Under the pieces are notes generated by a model. It was not told the DNA's origin. It did no database searches and saw only the letters and a program-made list of their open reading frames with translations. Positions 1-9,540 of a stretch of DNA of 63,460 bases are shown piece after piece (the first letter of the stretch is position 1; the number at the start of each line of letters is the position of its first letter). This DNA is from Bacteroidales bacterium UBA4230 (lineage in GTDB: Bacteria; Bacteroidota; Bacteroidia; Bacteroidales; UBA932), in NCBI GenBank assembly GCA_002395605.1, contig DGXO01000034.1, positions 1-63,460 of the forward strand, in the 5' to 3' direction. Made by a program: the position numbers and the translations under genes.

Positions 1-1707
1 CAGGACTTCTCCGAAATCATCACCGAAGGCCTCACGGCTAAGGTGCAGGTTTCCTGGGACGCCCGCACGGCGTCGTCCGTCACCAACGGCATCCTGCCCA
101 GGGTGTACTACATGGACCCCGCAACCCGCGAATACATCCCCCAGAACAACACCGCCGGTTACATCAACGTCTCCAGCTCTTCCCAGAGCGGTTATACGGT
201 GCTCAACGTGGAGGCTTCGGCCAATTATGAACGCACCTTCGCATCCCGTCACAGGGTGAGCGGAATGTTCCTGTACTACCTCAGGGACCGCGCCAACACC
301 CACCCCGGCTTCGACTACTGGGAGACCTTCCCCCGCAAGAGCCTGGGTATCGCCGGACGTGCCACCTACAGCTACCGTGACCGTTATTTTGCCGAATTCA
401 ACTTCGGCTACAACGGCTCCGAGAACTTCTCCCCCGGCCACCGTTTCGGCTTTTTCCCTTCGGCCGCAGTTGGTTACATTATCTCCAACGAGAGGTTCTG
501 GGACCCCATCAAGGACGTTGTGTCCCTCCTGAAGTTCAAAGCCTCCATCGGCAAGGTTGGTAACGACCAGATTGGCGGCGGACGCCGTTTTGGCTACAAC
601 ACCACCATGGACATCACCGGCGTGAACGGCTTCAACTGGGGCAACGAGCGCAGCGCCTGGGTAGACGGCGTTGCAACCGGAGAAATCGGCAACCCCTACA
701 TTGAATGGGAAGAGGCCCTGAAGCGCAACCTGGGCTTTGAGATGAACCTCTTCAGGGACCACCTCAAGCTGCAGTTCGACTACTTCAACGACTACCGCAG
801 CGGCATCTTCATCACCCGCCAGAGCCTCCCGGACGCCGTTGGCCTCAGAAAGACCCAGTACGTGAACATCGGCGAAATGCAGAACGCCGGCTTTGACGCT
901 TCGGCCCAGTTCGAGTACCTCCTTGGAAACGGGCTTTCAATTGCCGCCCGCGGCAACTTCACCTTCAACCGCAACCGCCGCGTTTACGATGACAAGCCGT
1001 CCCAGATTTGGCCTTACCAAAACACCGCCGGCTTTGCCAACAACCAGCAGAGGGGCCTTGTGGCCGAAGGTCTTTTCATGACCCAGGAAGAGATTGACGC
1101 CTGGCCCAGCCAGTACGGCCGCGTGCTCCAGCCCGGAGACATCAAGTACCGCGACATCAACGGCGACGGCATTGTGAACGACTTCGACATGGTGCCTATC
1201 GGCTACACCACCATCCCTGAAATCAACTACGGCTTCGGCCTCAGTCTTGGCTGGAAGGGCATAGATGCCAGCGTCTTTTTCAGCGGAATGTCCCACGTTA
1301 CACGCTTCATAGGCGGATACAACCTCTACGGCGGCGCCGCCACCAACGTCCTCATCCAGGGCCAGGTGTTCGCCGACGTAATTGAGAACAGCTGGTCAGT
1401 GACCAATGACCCCCGTGCCGAATACCCCCGCTTCACCGTGGAAGCTTCGGCCAACAACCAGCTGAGGTCTACCTTCTGGCAGAAGGACATGAGTTTCCTG
1501 CGCCTCAAGAATGCCGAACTGGGATACACCCTCCCCAAGAAATGGGTAAAGAAGGCCGGGCTTTCCACCGTGCGCTTCTACATCCAGGGAGTGAACCTTC
1601 TCACTTTCTCCAAGTTCAAGCTCTGGGATCCGGAACTTGAATCCGAGTACGGCAACGTGTACCCGCTCACAAGGAACGTGAGCCTTGGCATCAACCTGAA
1701 TTTCTAA
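1..1707 (+). CDS. SusC/RagA-family TonB-dependent outer-membrane transporter, C-terminal part
   Basis: The reading frame is open from the first base, so the true start, signal peptide, TonB box and plug lie outside the window. About 568 residues are visible. They are rich in aromatic, alternating beta-strand sequence and end in a typical C-terminal outer-membrane strand (NVSLGINLNF, final Phe). An EF-hand-like stretch (DINGDGIVNDFD, about residue 385) is common in SusC barrels. A SusD homologue starts 13 bp downstream, so this is the porin half of a SusCD glycan importer for the first PUL. By family, the protein imports oligosaccharides across the outer membrane using TonB. The glycan specificity cannot be read from this part. 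Confidence 0.95.
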   Translation, partial: QDFSEIITEGLTAKVQVSWDARTASSVTNGILPRVYYMDPATREYIPQNNTAGYINVSSSSQSGYTVLNVEASANYERTFASRHRVSGMFLYYLRDRANTHPGFDYWETFPRKSLGIAGRATYSYRDRYFAEFNFGYNGSENFSPGHRFGFFPSAAVGYIISNERFWDPIKDVVSLLKFKASIGKVGNDQIGGGRRFGYNTTMDITGVNGFNWGNERSAWVDGVATGEIGNPYIEWEEALKRNLGFEMNLFRDHLKLQFDYFNDYRSGIFITRQSLPDAVGLRKTQYVNIGEMQNAGFDASAQFEYLLGNGLSIAARGNFTFNRNRRVYDDKPSQIWPYQNTAGFANNQQRGLVAEGLFMTQEEIDAWPSQYGRVLQPGDIKYRDINGDGIVNDFDMVPIGYTTIPEINYGFGLSLGWKGIDASVFFSGMSHVTRFIGGYNLYGGAATNVLIQGQVFADVIENSWSVTNDPRAEYPRFTVEASANNQLRSTFWQKDMSFLRLKNAELGYTLPKKWVKKAGLSTVRFYIQGVNLLTFSKFKLWDPELESEYGNVYPLTRNVSLGINLNF

Positions 1708-1719
1708 AGACCGGAAGCA

Positions 1720-3732
1720 ATGAAAAAGATATACATACTTGCAATTATGGCCCTTGCAGCCGTGTCCTGCGACTCTTTCTTTGACATAAACCTCAAGGAC
1801 CAGCCCACCCTGGAAGACACCATGAGCCGCTCCAGCACGGTAAAGCGCTACCTGGCCCATCTGTACTCTTACATCCCAAGGGACGAGAATATCCGTAACT
1901 ACGAGGGCGCAACCGTGCTCCGCTCCGACGAATCCCTGGTGGCAAAATCCCAGTACGAGACATTCTGGTACAAGGTGCGCCGCGGAGAATACGGCGCCGA
2001 CAACGCCGTGGACGACGCCAGCGCAAATCCCTGGAAACGCTTCTATACCGGCATCAACGAGTGCACAACCTTCCTCACCAACCTCAACCTTGACAAGGAG
2101 GACTCCCCCAGGCTCATCCAGCAGATGGAGGGCGAAGCCAGGTTCCTCAGGGCCTACTACTACTTTGTGCTCCTGAGACAGTGGGGCCCCGTGATTGTGT
2201 GGGGCGATGAGGCTGCCGACCAAGGCGTAAAGGCCGAAACCCTGGACCGCAATACCGTAGACGAGAACTTCGACTTCATTGTCTCCGAACTTGACAAGGC
2301 CATTGAGCTTCTTTGCGTGGAAGTGAACGACGACGGCCTTGGCCTGAGCCTCGCCTCCAACAAGGGACGCGCCACTAAGGGCGCCGCAATGGCCCTCAAG
2401 ACCCGCGTCCTCCTGTACCGCGCCTCCCCGCTTTACAACGGCCAGAACGGCAGCGGCATCTACAACGGTTTCCAGAATTCACGCGGAGAAAAGCTGTTCC
2501 CTGAGTACGACGCCGCCAAGTGGGACGATGTCGTGAAAGCGGCCGAAGACATCTTCGCCCTTGGCAGGTACGACCTTGCTTCTTCGGCCACGGCAACGGG
2601 AACTCCCATTGAGAAAGCCGCTGCAAACTACCAGTGCACGTGGTTCCAGAACTGGAGCATCAACACGGAGATTATCTGGGGATGGTGGTACCGCTCCTGG
2701 GGCGACGAGTCCCTGGGACAGGGCTGCGACGTTGCATACGCGGCTCCCGCAGGCGGAAAGATAGCACTTGCCGGATACTCCCTCACCTCTCCTTCCCTAA
2801 AACTTGTGGACGCTTATCCAATGTGGGAAAACGGCCGCTACCCTGTCCTTGGGTACAACAAGACAGGAGGCCTTCTGGACTATTCACGCCCCATCGTGGA
2901 CCCTCTGTCCGGATATAAGACCAGCGGCTGGACGGACAATTACCAGCAGCTTGTAGACGTGGATCCTTCCTGGGCCACTCCTTTCAAGGCCCACAACACA
3001 ACCGTGGGAAGGGACGCCCGTTACTACTCCAACTTTGTGCCCAACGGCTTCTGGTGGCCCTCCTCCACCACAAACAGCGGAGGCCCCGTCAGGTTCACCT
3101 GCTACAACTCCCCTTCGGCCACGTCTCCGTACTCGGAAACCGACGCCTGCAACCGCGTGGGGTATGTGTGGCGCCGCCTCTACAAGGCCGGAAACCCGCT
3201 AAAGGACCTTACCGCCGACTACCAGAGCATGAGGTACGTCTATCCCGCTTTCAGGCTTGCCGAAGTGTACCTGAGCTATGCCGAAGCCCAGAACGAGAGG
3301 ACGGCGAGAGATGCATCCAAGGCCATTGAGTACATAGACAAGGTGCGTGAGCGCAGCGGTCTGCCCGGCCTCAGGACTTCCTACCCGGACATTGACTTTG
3401 ACAATGCCGAAGGCACTTCCACCGTTGGCGAAGTAACCCGCACCGGCCGCGAATGGCTGCGCTGGATCATTCTCCAGGAACGCATGTGCGAGTTTGCCAT
3501 GGAAGGCCAGCGCCACTACGACATGCTCCGCTGGATGAAGGCCATGGAGGAATACAACACCGAAAACTGGACCCTCCACATAACCGCCGACAACTACGAG
3601 GATTCCTATGAAAGGGTGAGCGGGGACTACATTGGCGGAAGAAGCGTGTTCCAGGAAAGGGACTACCTCTTCCCCATAGGCTCTCCCCAGATTGCCCAGA
3701 TGACAAATTACACCCAGAACCCCGGTTGGTAG
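1720..3732 (+). CDS. SusD/RagB-family surface glycan-binding lipoprotein
   Basis: This 670-residue protein starts with a lipoprotein signal (MKKIYILAIMALAAVSC; lipobox cysteine at residue 17), as expected for a surface-tethered SusD that caps the SusC barrel. The N-terminal helical TPR-like region includes ARFLRAYYYFVLLRQWGPV, a hallmark of the family. The C-terminal part has the usual REWLRWIILQERMCEFAMEGQRHYDMLRW block, given here as overlapping pieces REWLRWIILQERMCE and FAMEGQRHYDMLRW, and ends with a GSPQIAQ-type SusD tail. The gene follows the SusC gene by 13 bp and precedes a DUF1735 lipoprotein by 14 bp, so the three are probably one transcript. At 670 residues it is longer than a typical SusD (about 500-600), with an aromatic-rich middle region. 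Confidence 0.95.
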   Translation: MKKIYILAIMALAAVSCDSFFDINLKDQPTLEDTMSRSSTVKRYLAHLYSYIPRDENIRNYEGATVLRSDESLVAKSQYETFWYKVRRGEYGADNAVDDASANPWKRFYTGINECTTFLTNLNLDKEDSPRLIQQMEGEARFLRAYYYFVLLRQWGPVIVWGDEAADQGVKAETLDRNTVDENFDFIVSELDKAIELLCVEVNDDGLGLSLASNKGRATKGAAMALKTRVLLYRASPLYNGQNGSGIYNGFQNSRGEKLFPEYDAAKWDDVVKAAEDIFALGRYDLASSATATGTPIEKAAANYQCTWFQNWSINTEIIWGWWYRSWGDESLGQGCDVAYAAPAGGKIALAGYSLTSPSLKLVDAYPMWENGRYPVLGYNKTGGLLDYSRPIVDPLSGYKTSGWTDNYQQLVDVDPSWATPFKAHNTTVGRDARYYSNFVPNGFWWPSSTTNSGGPVRFTCYNSPSATSPYSETDACNRVGYVWRRLYKAGNPLKDLTADYQSMRYVYPAFRLAEVYLSYAEAQNERTARDASKAIEYIDKVRERSGLPGLRTSYPDIDFDNAEGTSTVGEVTRTGREWLRWIILQERMCEFAMEGQRHYDMLRWMKAMEEYNTENWTLHITADNYEDSYERVSGDYIGGRSVFQERDYLFPIGSPQIAQMTNYTQNPGW

Positions 3733-3746
3733 CAGTTTAAAGGACA

Positions 3747-5801
3747 ATGGATATGAAAAAACAGATATTTTTAATGGCCGCGCTCATCCTGGGCACAACC
3801 GGATGTCTCAAGGACGACCGTAACAATTTCATGGTGGAAGACAGCTTCGGCCTTACCGCAAGGAGCGCCGTCGTGGAGGCATCCGTGCACACCGGAGCCG
3901 CAAGCGTGGGCATAGCCAAAAACGGCAAGGGACAAAGCTCTGCCAGCGTTTCCATAGTCTCCGGTGAAGAGGCCGACAAAGCCGTCCTCAAGGAGTACAA
4001 TGCCGCAAACGGAACCTCCTACAAGGCTCTCCCCGCATATCTCTACACCCTCTCCGACACCAGGATAGATTATGCCGAAAAGGATGTGGTGAAAGAGCTT
4101 ACGGTAGAGTGGGACTCCAAACTTGCCGCCCAGACCATTGGCGAGAGCACGGACTATGTGATTCCGCTCTCCATCTCTTCCGGAGAGCTCAGCGTGAACG
4201 CCCAGCACAGTTTCCTGATGATTCACCTGAACCGCTCCACCCTTTCCGTGGAGCAGGCCACCCAGGTACGCTCCATTGAGAACAAGGCCGTGGAAGCGGA
4301 CGACAAAGGGAATGTCCCGGAGCTTAAGGAAACAATCACCCTGGACCTTTCCCTTGACAAGGCAATAAAGAACGTGGGAATGACGCTTCCCGTTGCCATA
4401 GACAACAGCCTCATCTCCAAATTCAACGAAACCGCAGAGGAAGAGTGGACAGCCGCCCCTGAAGGCCTCGTCACCCTTGTAAACAGTTCGGTTTCAATAA
4501 AGGAGGGTGCAAGTTCCTCAACCTTCCAGGTGGTGCTTGACAAGGGCAAACTGCCCTTCACGGACGGCCACCTGCAGGAATTCCCGCCGTATGTGGTGCC
4601 GGTTGCCGTGGACGCTTCGGCCATACAGGCCACAATGTCCGGCAAAGAGTTCAGCCTTGAAGGCCTGGGTCTTGGCAACATGGTCACATACATCTGCGTA
4701 AGCTATGCCAGCAACGGCATTTCAGTGGTTGTGAGGGAGTGGGGCCTCTACTCCGAATCATCGGCCTGGTACAGCGGCCTTGAAGGCTTTGGCGCGGGAA
4801 GCGACCGCACCATAGCGATGGACGACGACTACGTGTATGTTGCCCATTCAAACGGCACGCCAGGAATCTATGCCCTCAGCCGCACCAACGGCAGCTTTGT
4901 GAAAAAACTGGACGTGAGCACGGCCGAAGGTAACGGCTGCACGCACCCGGTTTCCTGCGTCAGGATGATCCCTAACGAATCCGGCGCCGACTTCCTCTCC
5001 TTCTGCTCTCTCAAGACCGAAGGCGACCAGCACCTTTATGTATACGCCTATGTAAACGGCACAGACGCCGCTCCCGTGCAGATTCTGGACTTCCTCAAGG
5101 ACAACAAGGGCGGAGCCAACGACTGGCGCCGTTACGGAGACCGCTTCACGGTGGAAGGGACATGGCAGAACGGAAAACTGTGGTTCCTCACCTGGCACGA
5201 CGGCGCTTACGGCAAGATGCTGGGTTTCCACCTCCAGAACGGTACTGTAGTGAATCCTGAAGACCCCGAGGACTACTACATCCCCTCCGACAAGGCCGGT
5301 ATCAAAGATGTCATCCGTTATCCGGGCTGGGACAAATTCCTTGTAACGCGAAACGGCCGCGGAAACATCTACTCTCCCGGAGCCCCCGGCGCCAACGGAT
5401 GGATTAGCCTTACCGACGAAGCCGAAATCGCCGGGCTCAGCCTAAGTTACGGGTTCAACTTCTTTGACTTCCACGGGGAGAACTACATTGCCTTCATGCA
5501 GCTTGACGGAGAAAACGCCGTGCGCGGAAAACTTGTAGTCATTAACGACACCGCAGGCACTCCCGCCGGTTTCCCGGATGTTCTCAAGTGGTATGGAGAC
5601 AATTGCGCTCCCGCAGAGGGAGAGGAACTCCCGGAAGGCATCCGCTACTTTCCCATCCAGCATCCCGACGACTTTGAGGCCAAGTCCAGCATCACCGCCA
5701 GCCACTCCGTTGGAGACTGCACGGTCCGGTACATCAGCGGCAGCACGTATATTGCAGTGCTTATGCAGGGCTGCGGACTAAGCCTTTTCCAGCTCCAATA
5801 A
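3747..5801 (+). CDS. DUF1735-type surface lipoprotein with C-terminal domain shared with the protein at 13455
   Basis: The product (684 residues) has a lipoprotein signal ending at ...LGTTGC. A second in-frame ATG at 3753 gives the more standard MKKQIF start. Two consecutive beta-sandwich segments (about residues 30-150 and 165-310) resemble DUF1735 modules of SusE/F-like and surface glycan-binding proteins: an 'EYNAANGTSYKALP' element in the first and a 'STFQVVLDKGKLP' element in the second. From about residue 325 to the end there is a different, probably beta-propeller-like domain (DRTIAMDDDYVYVAH, NDWRRYGDRFTVEGTWQNG, DCTVRYISG). This domain is clearly homologous to the C-terminus of the lipoprotein at 13455-16271. 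Position directly after SusCD suggests a surface glycan-binding role. I do not know the function of the C-terminal domain; a known DUF such as DUF4623 is possible but unverified. Confidence 0.85.
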   Translation: MDMKKQIFLMAALILGTTGCLKDDRNNFMVEDSFGLTARSAVVEASVHTGAASVGIAKNGKGQSSASVSIVSGEEADKAVLKEYNAANGTSYKALPAYLYTLSDTRIDYAEKDVVKELTVEWDSKLAAQTIGESTDYVIPLSISSGELSVNAQHSFLMIHLNRSTLSVEQATQVRSIENKAVEADDKGNVPELKETITLDLSLDKAIKNVGMTLPVAIDNSLISKFNETAEEEWTAAPEGLVTLVNSSVSIKEGASSSTFQVVLDKGKLPFTDGHLQEFPPYVVPVAVDASAIQATMSGKEFSLEGLGLGNMVTYICVSYASNGISVVVREWGLYSESSAWYSGLEGFGAGSDRTIAMDDDYVYVAHSNGTPGIYALSRTNGSFVKKLDVSTAEGNGCTHPVSCVRMIPNESGADFLSFCSLKTEGDQHLYVYAYVNGTDAAPVQILDFLKDNKGGANDWRRYGDRFTVEGTWQNGKLWFLTWHDGAYGKMLGFHLQNGTVVNPEDPEDYYIPSDKAGIKDVIRYPGWDKFLVTRNGRGNIYSPGAPGANGWISLTDEAEIAGLSLSYGFNFFDFHGENYIAFMQLDGENAVRGKLVVINDTAGTPAGFPDVLKWYGDNCAPAEGEELPEGIRYFPIQHPDDFEAKSSITASHSVGDCTVRYISGSTYIAVLMQGCGLSLFQLQ

Positions 5802-5805
5802 AAGC

Positions 5806-7260
5806 ATGAAATACCTGGCATTCATAGTGATTACCCTTCTCCTCTCGGCCTCCGGCTGCAAGGAGAAGAAGGCTTCGGGGGCCGCCCAGCCCGCCGTGAG
5901 GGTTGAACTCACCTCCGTGGGAGCCCGTGACATAGCCTTTACGGTAAATACCATAGACGCCGCCGCGGTTGAGTATGGCGTGGGAATTTCGGCCGAAAAT
6001 GCCGTCAGGAAAACTGCCACCTCAACTACCGGTCCGGATGTTTTGGAACTCTCCTGGAGCGGCCTTGAGCCTTCTACGGATTACACCCTGAGCGTAAGGG
6101 GCATCGGCCCTGCCGGAGAGGAGGGGAAATGGGAAACGGCCAGCTTCAAAACGGCCGAAGAACGCATTGGAGTGCGCTCTTTCACGGACGTAAGCCTTGT
6201 TGGCTACTGGCACAGGGAGCCATATAAATGGGATGCCGCACGCTTTGCCCCGCACGTTAGTTGGAAGGCCCCGGACGGGACCGAGCAGTGGCTTTTCGAG
6301 GGCTTCATTTTCCTTGAAGGCTCCGACTGGATTCACGGAAAAACCCTTGTGATATCCCCCAGCGGTGAAAGCGCCGACAAATCCGTGTGGCAGTACCAGC
6401 TGGACCTCTGGCTTGGGGCCGAAGGCTCCGTGGCCGAACTCGAGAAAGCCTGCGCAGAAGTTGCGGGCCGAATCGGTGCGCCCTCACAAAGGCGCGGGGT
6501 AATAATCGGCATTCCTGATGCCATAATGTTCCAGCGGTTCTCGGACAAGAGCTCCTCCACCACCTACTGGGGAGACGGCCTTGACTTTGCCTCCACCGAA
6601 GACCGCCTGAAGGCCCTCTACTGGTACATGGACACCGCCAGGGCCATGTTTGCACAGCTTGGATGCAAGTACCTGGAGCTCTCCGGCTTTTACATTACCG
6701 CCGAAGAAATCTACCTCCCCTGGGACATTGACGTCAACTGCCAGTACAAGAACTGGGACGTGATTGCCCCTGCGGTCGCCCGCTACTGTCACGCCTCCGG
6801 GCAGGGCCTTTACTGGATTCCCTACCACATGGGCCCCGGCTACAAATACTGGAAGAGCCTTGGCATAGACCAGGCCTGGATGCAGCCCAACTGGTACTGG
6901 GACCTTCGTAACGAAGGCCGCCACCCGTTCTCAAAGACCATTGCGGCCATAAAGAATGCAGACATGAGCGGCATGGAGCTGGAATTTGAGTATTCCTGCG
7001 TGGCTTCTCAGATGAAGGGTGGTGTAATGGGCCCGGACGGTGACGGACGCCTTGTCTTCACCGCCCAGGATGTTCCCGCCCTCCAGGACCGCGTAAGGCA
7101 TTACATGAAGGAGTTCAAGGACGCAGGGTTCTTCGGAGAGAAGTCCATAGCCCTCTACTCAGGCACCAATGCCTTCACGCAGCTGGCAACTTCGGCCGAT
7201 GCATCGGACCGGGCTCTGTACAATGACATATGCGAGTTCATTTTAGGTAACAGGAAGTAA
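5806..7260 (+). CDS. DUF4855-type lipoprotein with fibronectin III-like domain
   Basis: This 484-residue predicted lipoprotein (signal to ...LLLSASGC) has an Fn3-like domain at about residues 27-120 (LELSWSGLEPSTDYTLSVRG). A long domain of DUF4855 type follows from about residue 125 to the end, with characteristic motifs VGYWHR, WLFEGFIFLE and a TIM-barrel-like region (GFYITAEEIY, YWIPYHMGPGY, MQPNWYW). Conserved acidic and aromatic residues in that region look like a glycoside-hydrolase-like fold. To my knowledge the activity of DUF4855 is not firmly established, so no substrate is assigned. The gene begins 4 bp after the DUF1735 gene, so the two are probably cotranscribed and translationally linked. 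It lies among GlcNAc- and phosphodiester-active genes. Confidence 0.8.
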   Translation: MKYLAFIVITLLLSASGCKEKKASGAAQPAVRVELTSVGARDIAFTVNTIDAAAVEYGVGISAENAVRKTATSTTGPDVLELSWSGLEPSTDYTLSVRGIGPAGEEGKWETASFKTAEERIGVRSFTDVSLVGYWHREPYKWDAARFAPHVSWKAPDGTEQWLFEGFIFLEGSDWIHGKTLVISPSGESADKSVWQYQLDLWLGAEGSVAELEKACAEVAGRIGAPSQRRGVIIGIPDAIMFQRFSDKSSSTTYWGDGLDFASTEDRLKALYWYMDTARAMFAQLGCKYLELSGFYITAEEIYLPWDIDVNCQYKNWDVIAPAVARYCHASGQGLYWIPYHMGPGYKYWKSLGIDQAWMQPNWYWDLRNEGRHPFSKTIAAIKNADMSGMELEFEYSCVASQMKGGVMGPDGDGRLVFTAQDVPALQDRVRHYMKEFKDAGFFGEKSIALYSGTNAFTQLATSADASDRALYNDICEFILGNRK

Positions 7261-7329
7261 GCGCAAACTTAAACGGCTGGCAATCTGCAATTTACGCAAA
7301 GTCCCGTATTACTTTTTACCCACGGCAAA

Positions 7330-9540
7330 ATGCATAATACACTAATAATAAAGCACTTAGCAAAAACGCTCATCTTGCTTCCTTTGGCGCTTGCCTGCGG
7401 GCCGAAGCCGGAAAAACAGGTATCAGAGCCTTCCGGCATACATTTTTCCGTAGACGAGACCACCGGTAACCTCACTTTCCTTGGTTTGGGCGCAGGCGGG
7501 CACAACTACGCCGGCAGCAGCGGACTGTGGAGGATGTACTACAACACCCCGGAGCAGAAGGAGATAGAGATTACTCCCCTTGACGGAACGCCGGAGGTAA
7601 GTGTGGCGGGAGACACTGTGCATATAGACTACTCAACACTTGCCGGAAAAGCATTTGAGCTGCATCTGACGCTATGGAAAGAGGAAGGGCAGCTGAGGTT
7701 TGGAGCAACTGTAAAGAACAATGAGCCCCACACGATAATCCGCGAACTCCAGTACCCGCTTGTTGGGAAACTGCAACTGCCGGAAGGATACAGGCTTCTC
7801 ACAACCCACACCGGAGGGCAGATTCATGAGAACCCCGTGTGGAAGATATCCAACGTTGATACAAGGGCCCTTTATATGACCCCCGCCCAGAAGTTCCGCC
7901 AGATGGACCTCCAGTATCCCCGTAACGCCGCCGCCAACTGCTTTGCGTTCATCGGGGATGAGGACGGCCTGTACTTCGGCTCCCACGACACCTCCCTCCA
8001 GCAAACCTGGCACGGGCTCCGCACTTATCCCGATGAAGGGACAATAGGCCATGTGACGGAAGACTTCAAGAACCTTGAAGCGGGCTTTTACCGCTACCCC
8101 AACGCAATGTGCGGCGATACTTGGAGCAATGATGCCAGCGTGGTGGTGCCGTACACCGGAGACTGGACCGAGACTTCCCGCATTTACCGCAAGTGGGCCG
8201 ATACCTGGTGGCACCACGCCCCCGTTCCAAAGTGGGTTCAGGACATGACCGGCTGGCAGAGGGTCATCTTCAAGCACCAGTACGGAGAAGTCCTGCGCAC
8301 ATATGAGGACCTTCCCGGCCGCATTGCCGCCGCCGGAGAGTCTGTGGGTTGCAACGCCGTCCTGGCCTTCGGCTGGTGGGATGAAGGCATGGACAACGGC
8401 TATCCCAACTATACCCTGAAAGACGAAGCCTCATGGAAAGAGGCGATTGCTGCATATAGGGCAGGCAGTGCCGTCCCTCCGCGTTGCTTCGCAACCAACC
8501 GGGGCCCCCGGAAATCTTTGATTTCTGGGGTGGCTCTGTCCGGGCAAATGCTCCGGGACAGCACTGCCTGCCCTAAAAACAGGTTGTTGCTATACTTCAA
8601 CGGCCGTTTGATAGATGTAGAAAGCAACTTCTACAAGAGCGGCGGAGGGTCACGCGTAGCCAACAAAGACAACACGGGCAGGGAGTTCACGGAGCACTAC
8701 AAGTTCACCGGAGAAGGAACCACGCTGGGGTATTACGACTCCAGGACGTTCGTGATAGCCAACATGAGCAAGCGGGAGTGGCGTGACCAGCTCCTGAAGT
8801 GGGCCGACAGGGCCATGGAGTACGGCGCCGACGCCGTGTTCTACGACCAGCTTGGCGTTGCGGAGGAGTTCCCGGACTGGGACCTTTCCCGCGAATACCC
8901 CGTCCAGGACATCTTTACGGGCCGTTACAAGGCCGAAGCACTCAAGGAAATCCGAGACCACATCAAGGCAAAGGATCCGGAGTTCGGCCTTGGCACAGAA
9001 TGGCTCAGTGACTGCACCAGCCAGTTCTGCGACTTTGTGCACATTGTGGAGTTCACGGCGCTTCCGGAGAGCTTCCCGGAATGGTTCCGCTACACCTTCC
9101 CGGAGGTTGTGTGGAGCGACCGCTGCGTGCGCGACGACAACGACGTTCCCCGCCGCGTGAACAACACCCTCCTCAAGGGCCTCAGGAACGACATTGAGGT
9201 GTTCCGCTGCCGCGGACTCATAGATGAAACGCCTGTGTACCAGGCACATCTTGCAAAGGTGAACGAAATCCGTCACGCCTTCCCGGAGCTACTCCTTGAA
9301 GGCCGATACACCGCCACTGACGGCTTCACCTGCTCAGAAAAAGCCCTCACCGCCCGCAGCTTCACCGCCGGAGACAGGATGGCCGTAGTTGTGACAAATA
9401 CAGGTGATAAAATGAAGATAGGAAAGATTACGGCGCCGGGGTATAAACTCACTGGCAGCCGCAGCATAGGAGGGAAGATTGAATCAAACACCATAACGCT
9501 TGACACCAATGAAATTGCAGTACTTGTTTACTCTCGCTAG
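7330..9540 (+). CDS. DUF6259-type putative glycoside-hydrolase-like lipoprotein, carrying an in-frame MITE
   Basis: The product (736 residues) has a lipoprotein signal (LPLALACG; Cys at about residue 23). An N-terminal beta-sandwich resembling carbohydrate-active enzyme accessory domains spans about residues 30-280. A TIM-barrel-like region follows, with the motifs LAFGWWDEGMDNGYP, LLLYFNGRLIDVESNF, GADAVFYDQLGVAEEFPD and LGTEWLSDCTSQ. The architecture matches what I know as DUF6259. FYDQ and GTEW supply plausible catalytic acids, but this is inference. Residues about 377-415 are encoded by a 117-bp palindromic insertion (see 8457-8575). Excising it restores AIAAYKNRLLLYFNG, a smooth family-like sequence. 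A 69-bp gap separates the gene from the DUF4855 gene, so it could have its own promoter, but I see no clear TAnnTTTG box. The 3' end overlaps the next gene. Confidence 0.8.
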   Translation: MHNTLIIKHLAKTLILLPLALACGPKPEKQVSEPSGIHFSVDETTGNLTFLGLGAGGHNYAGSSGLWRMYYNTPEQKEIEITPLDGTPEVSVAGDTVHIDYSTLAGKAFELHLTLWKEEGQLRFGATVKNNEPHTIIRELQYPLVGKLQLPEGYRLLTTHTGGQIHENPVWKISNVDTRALYMTPAQKFRQMDLQYPRNAAANCFAFIGDEDGLYFGSHDTSLQQTWHGLRTYPDEGTIGHVTEDFKNLEAGFYRYPNAMCGDTWSNDASVVVPYTGDWTETSRIYRKWADTWWHHAPVPKWVQDMTGWQRVIFKHQYGEVLRTYEDLPGRIAAAGESVGCNAVLAFGWWDEGMDNGYPNYTLKDEASWKEAIAAYRAGSAVPPRCFATNRGPRKSLISGVALSGQMLRDSTACPKNRLLLYFNGRLIDVESNFYKSGGGSRVANKDNTGREFTEHYKFTGEGTTLGYYDSRTFVIANMSKREWRDQLLKWADRAMEYGADAVFYDQLGVAEEFPDWDLSREYPVQDIFTGRYKAEALKEIRDHIKAKDPEFGLGTEWLSDCTSQFCDFVHIVEFTALPESFPEWFRYTFPEVVWSDRCVRDDNDVPRRVNNTLLKGLRNDIEVFRCRGLIDETPVYQAHLAKVNEIRHAFPELLLEGRYTATDGFTCSEKALTARSFTAGDRMAVVVTNTGDKMKIGKITAPGYKLTGSRSIGGKIESNTITLDTNEIAVLVYSR
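8457..8575. mobile_element. TA-flanked palindromic MITE-like insertion, in frame within the DUF6259 gene
   Basis: Arms 8457-8477 and 8555-8575 are inverted repeats of 21 nt with one mismatch: TAGGGCAGGCAGTGC on the left and GCACTGCCTGCCCTA on the right, then gTCCC/GGGAc. Inside are further hairpins. One is gttgc-ttc-gcaac (8483-8495). The other is the apex ccccggaaatc-ttt-gatttctgggg (around 8505-8530). If the flanking TA dinucleotides are target duplications, the insert is 115 bp plus a 2-bp duplication, which is 117 bp or exactly 39 codons. This explains why the frame survives. The layout resembles MITEs of the IS630/Tc1-mariner type. No transposase for it is seen in the window. Confidence 0.75.
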
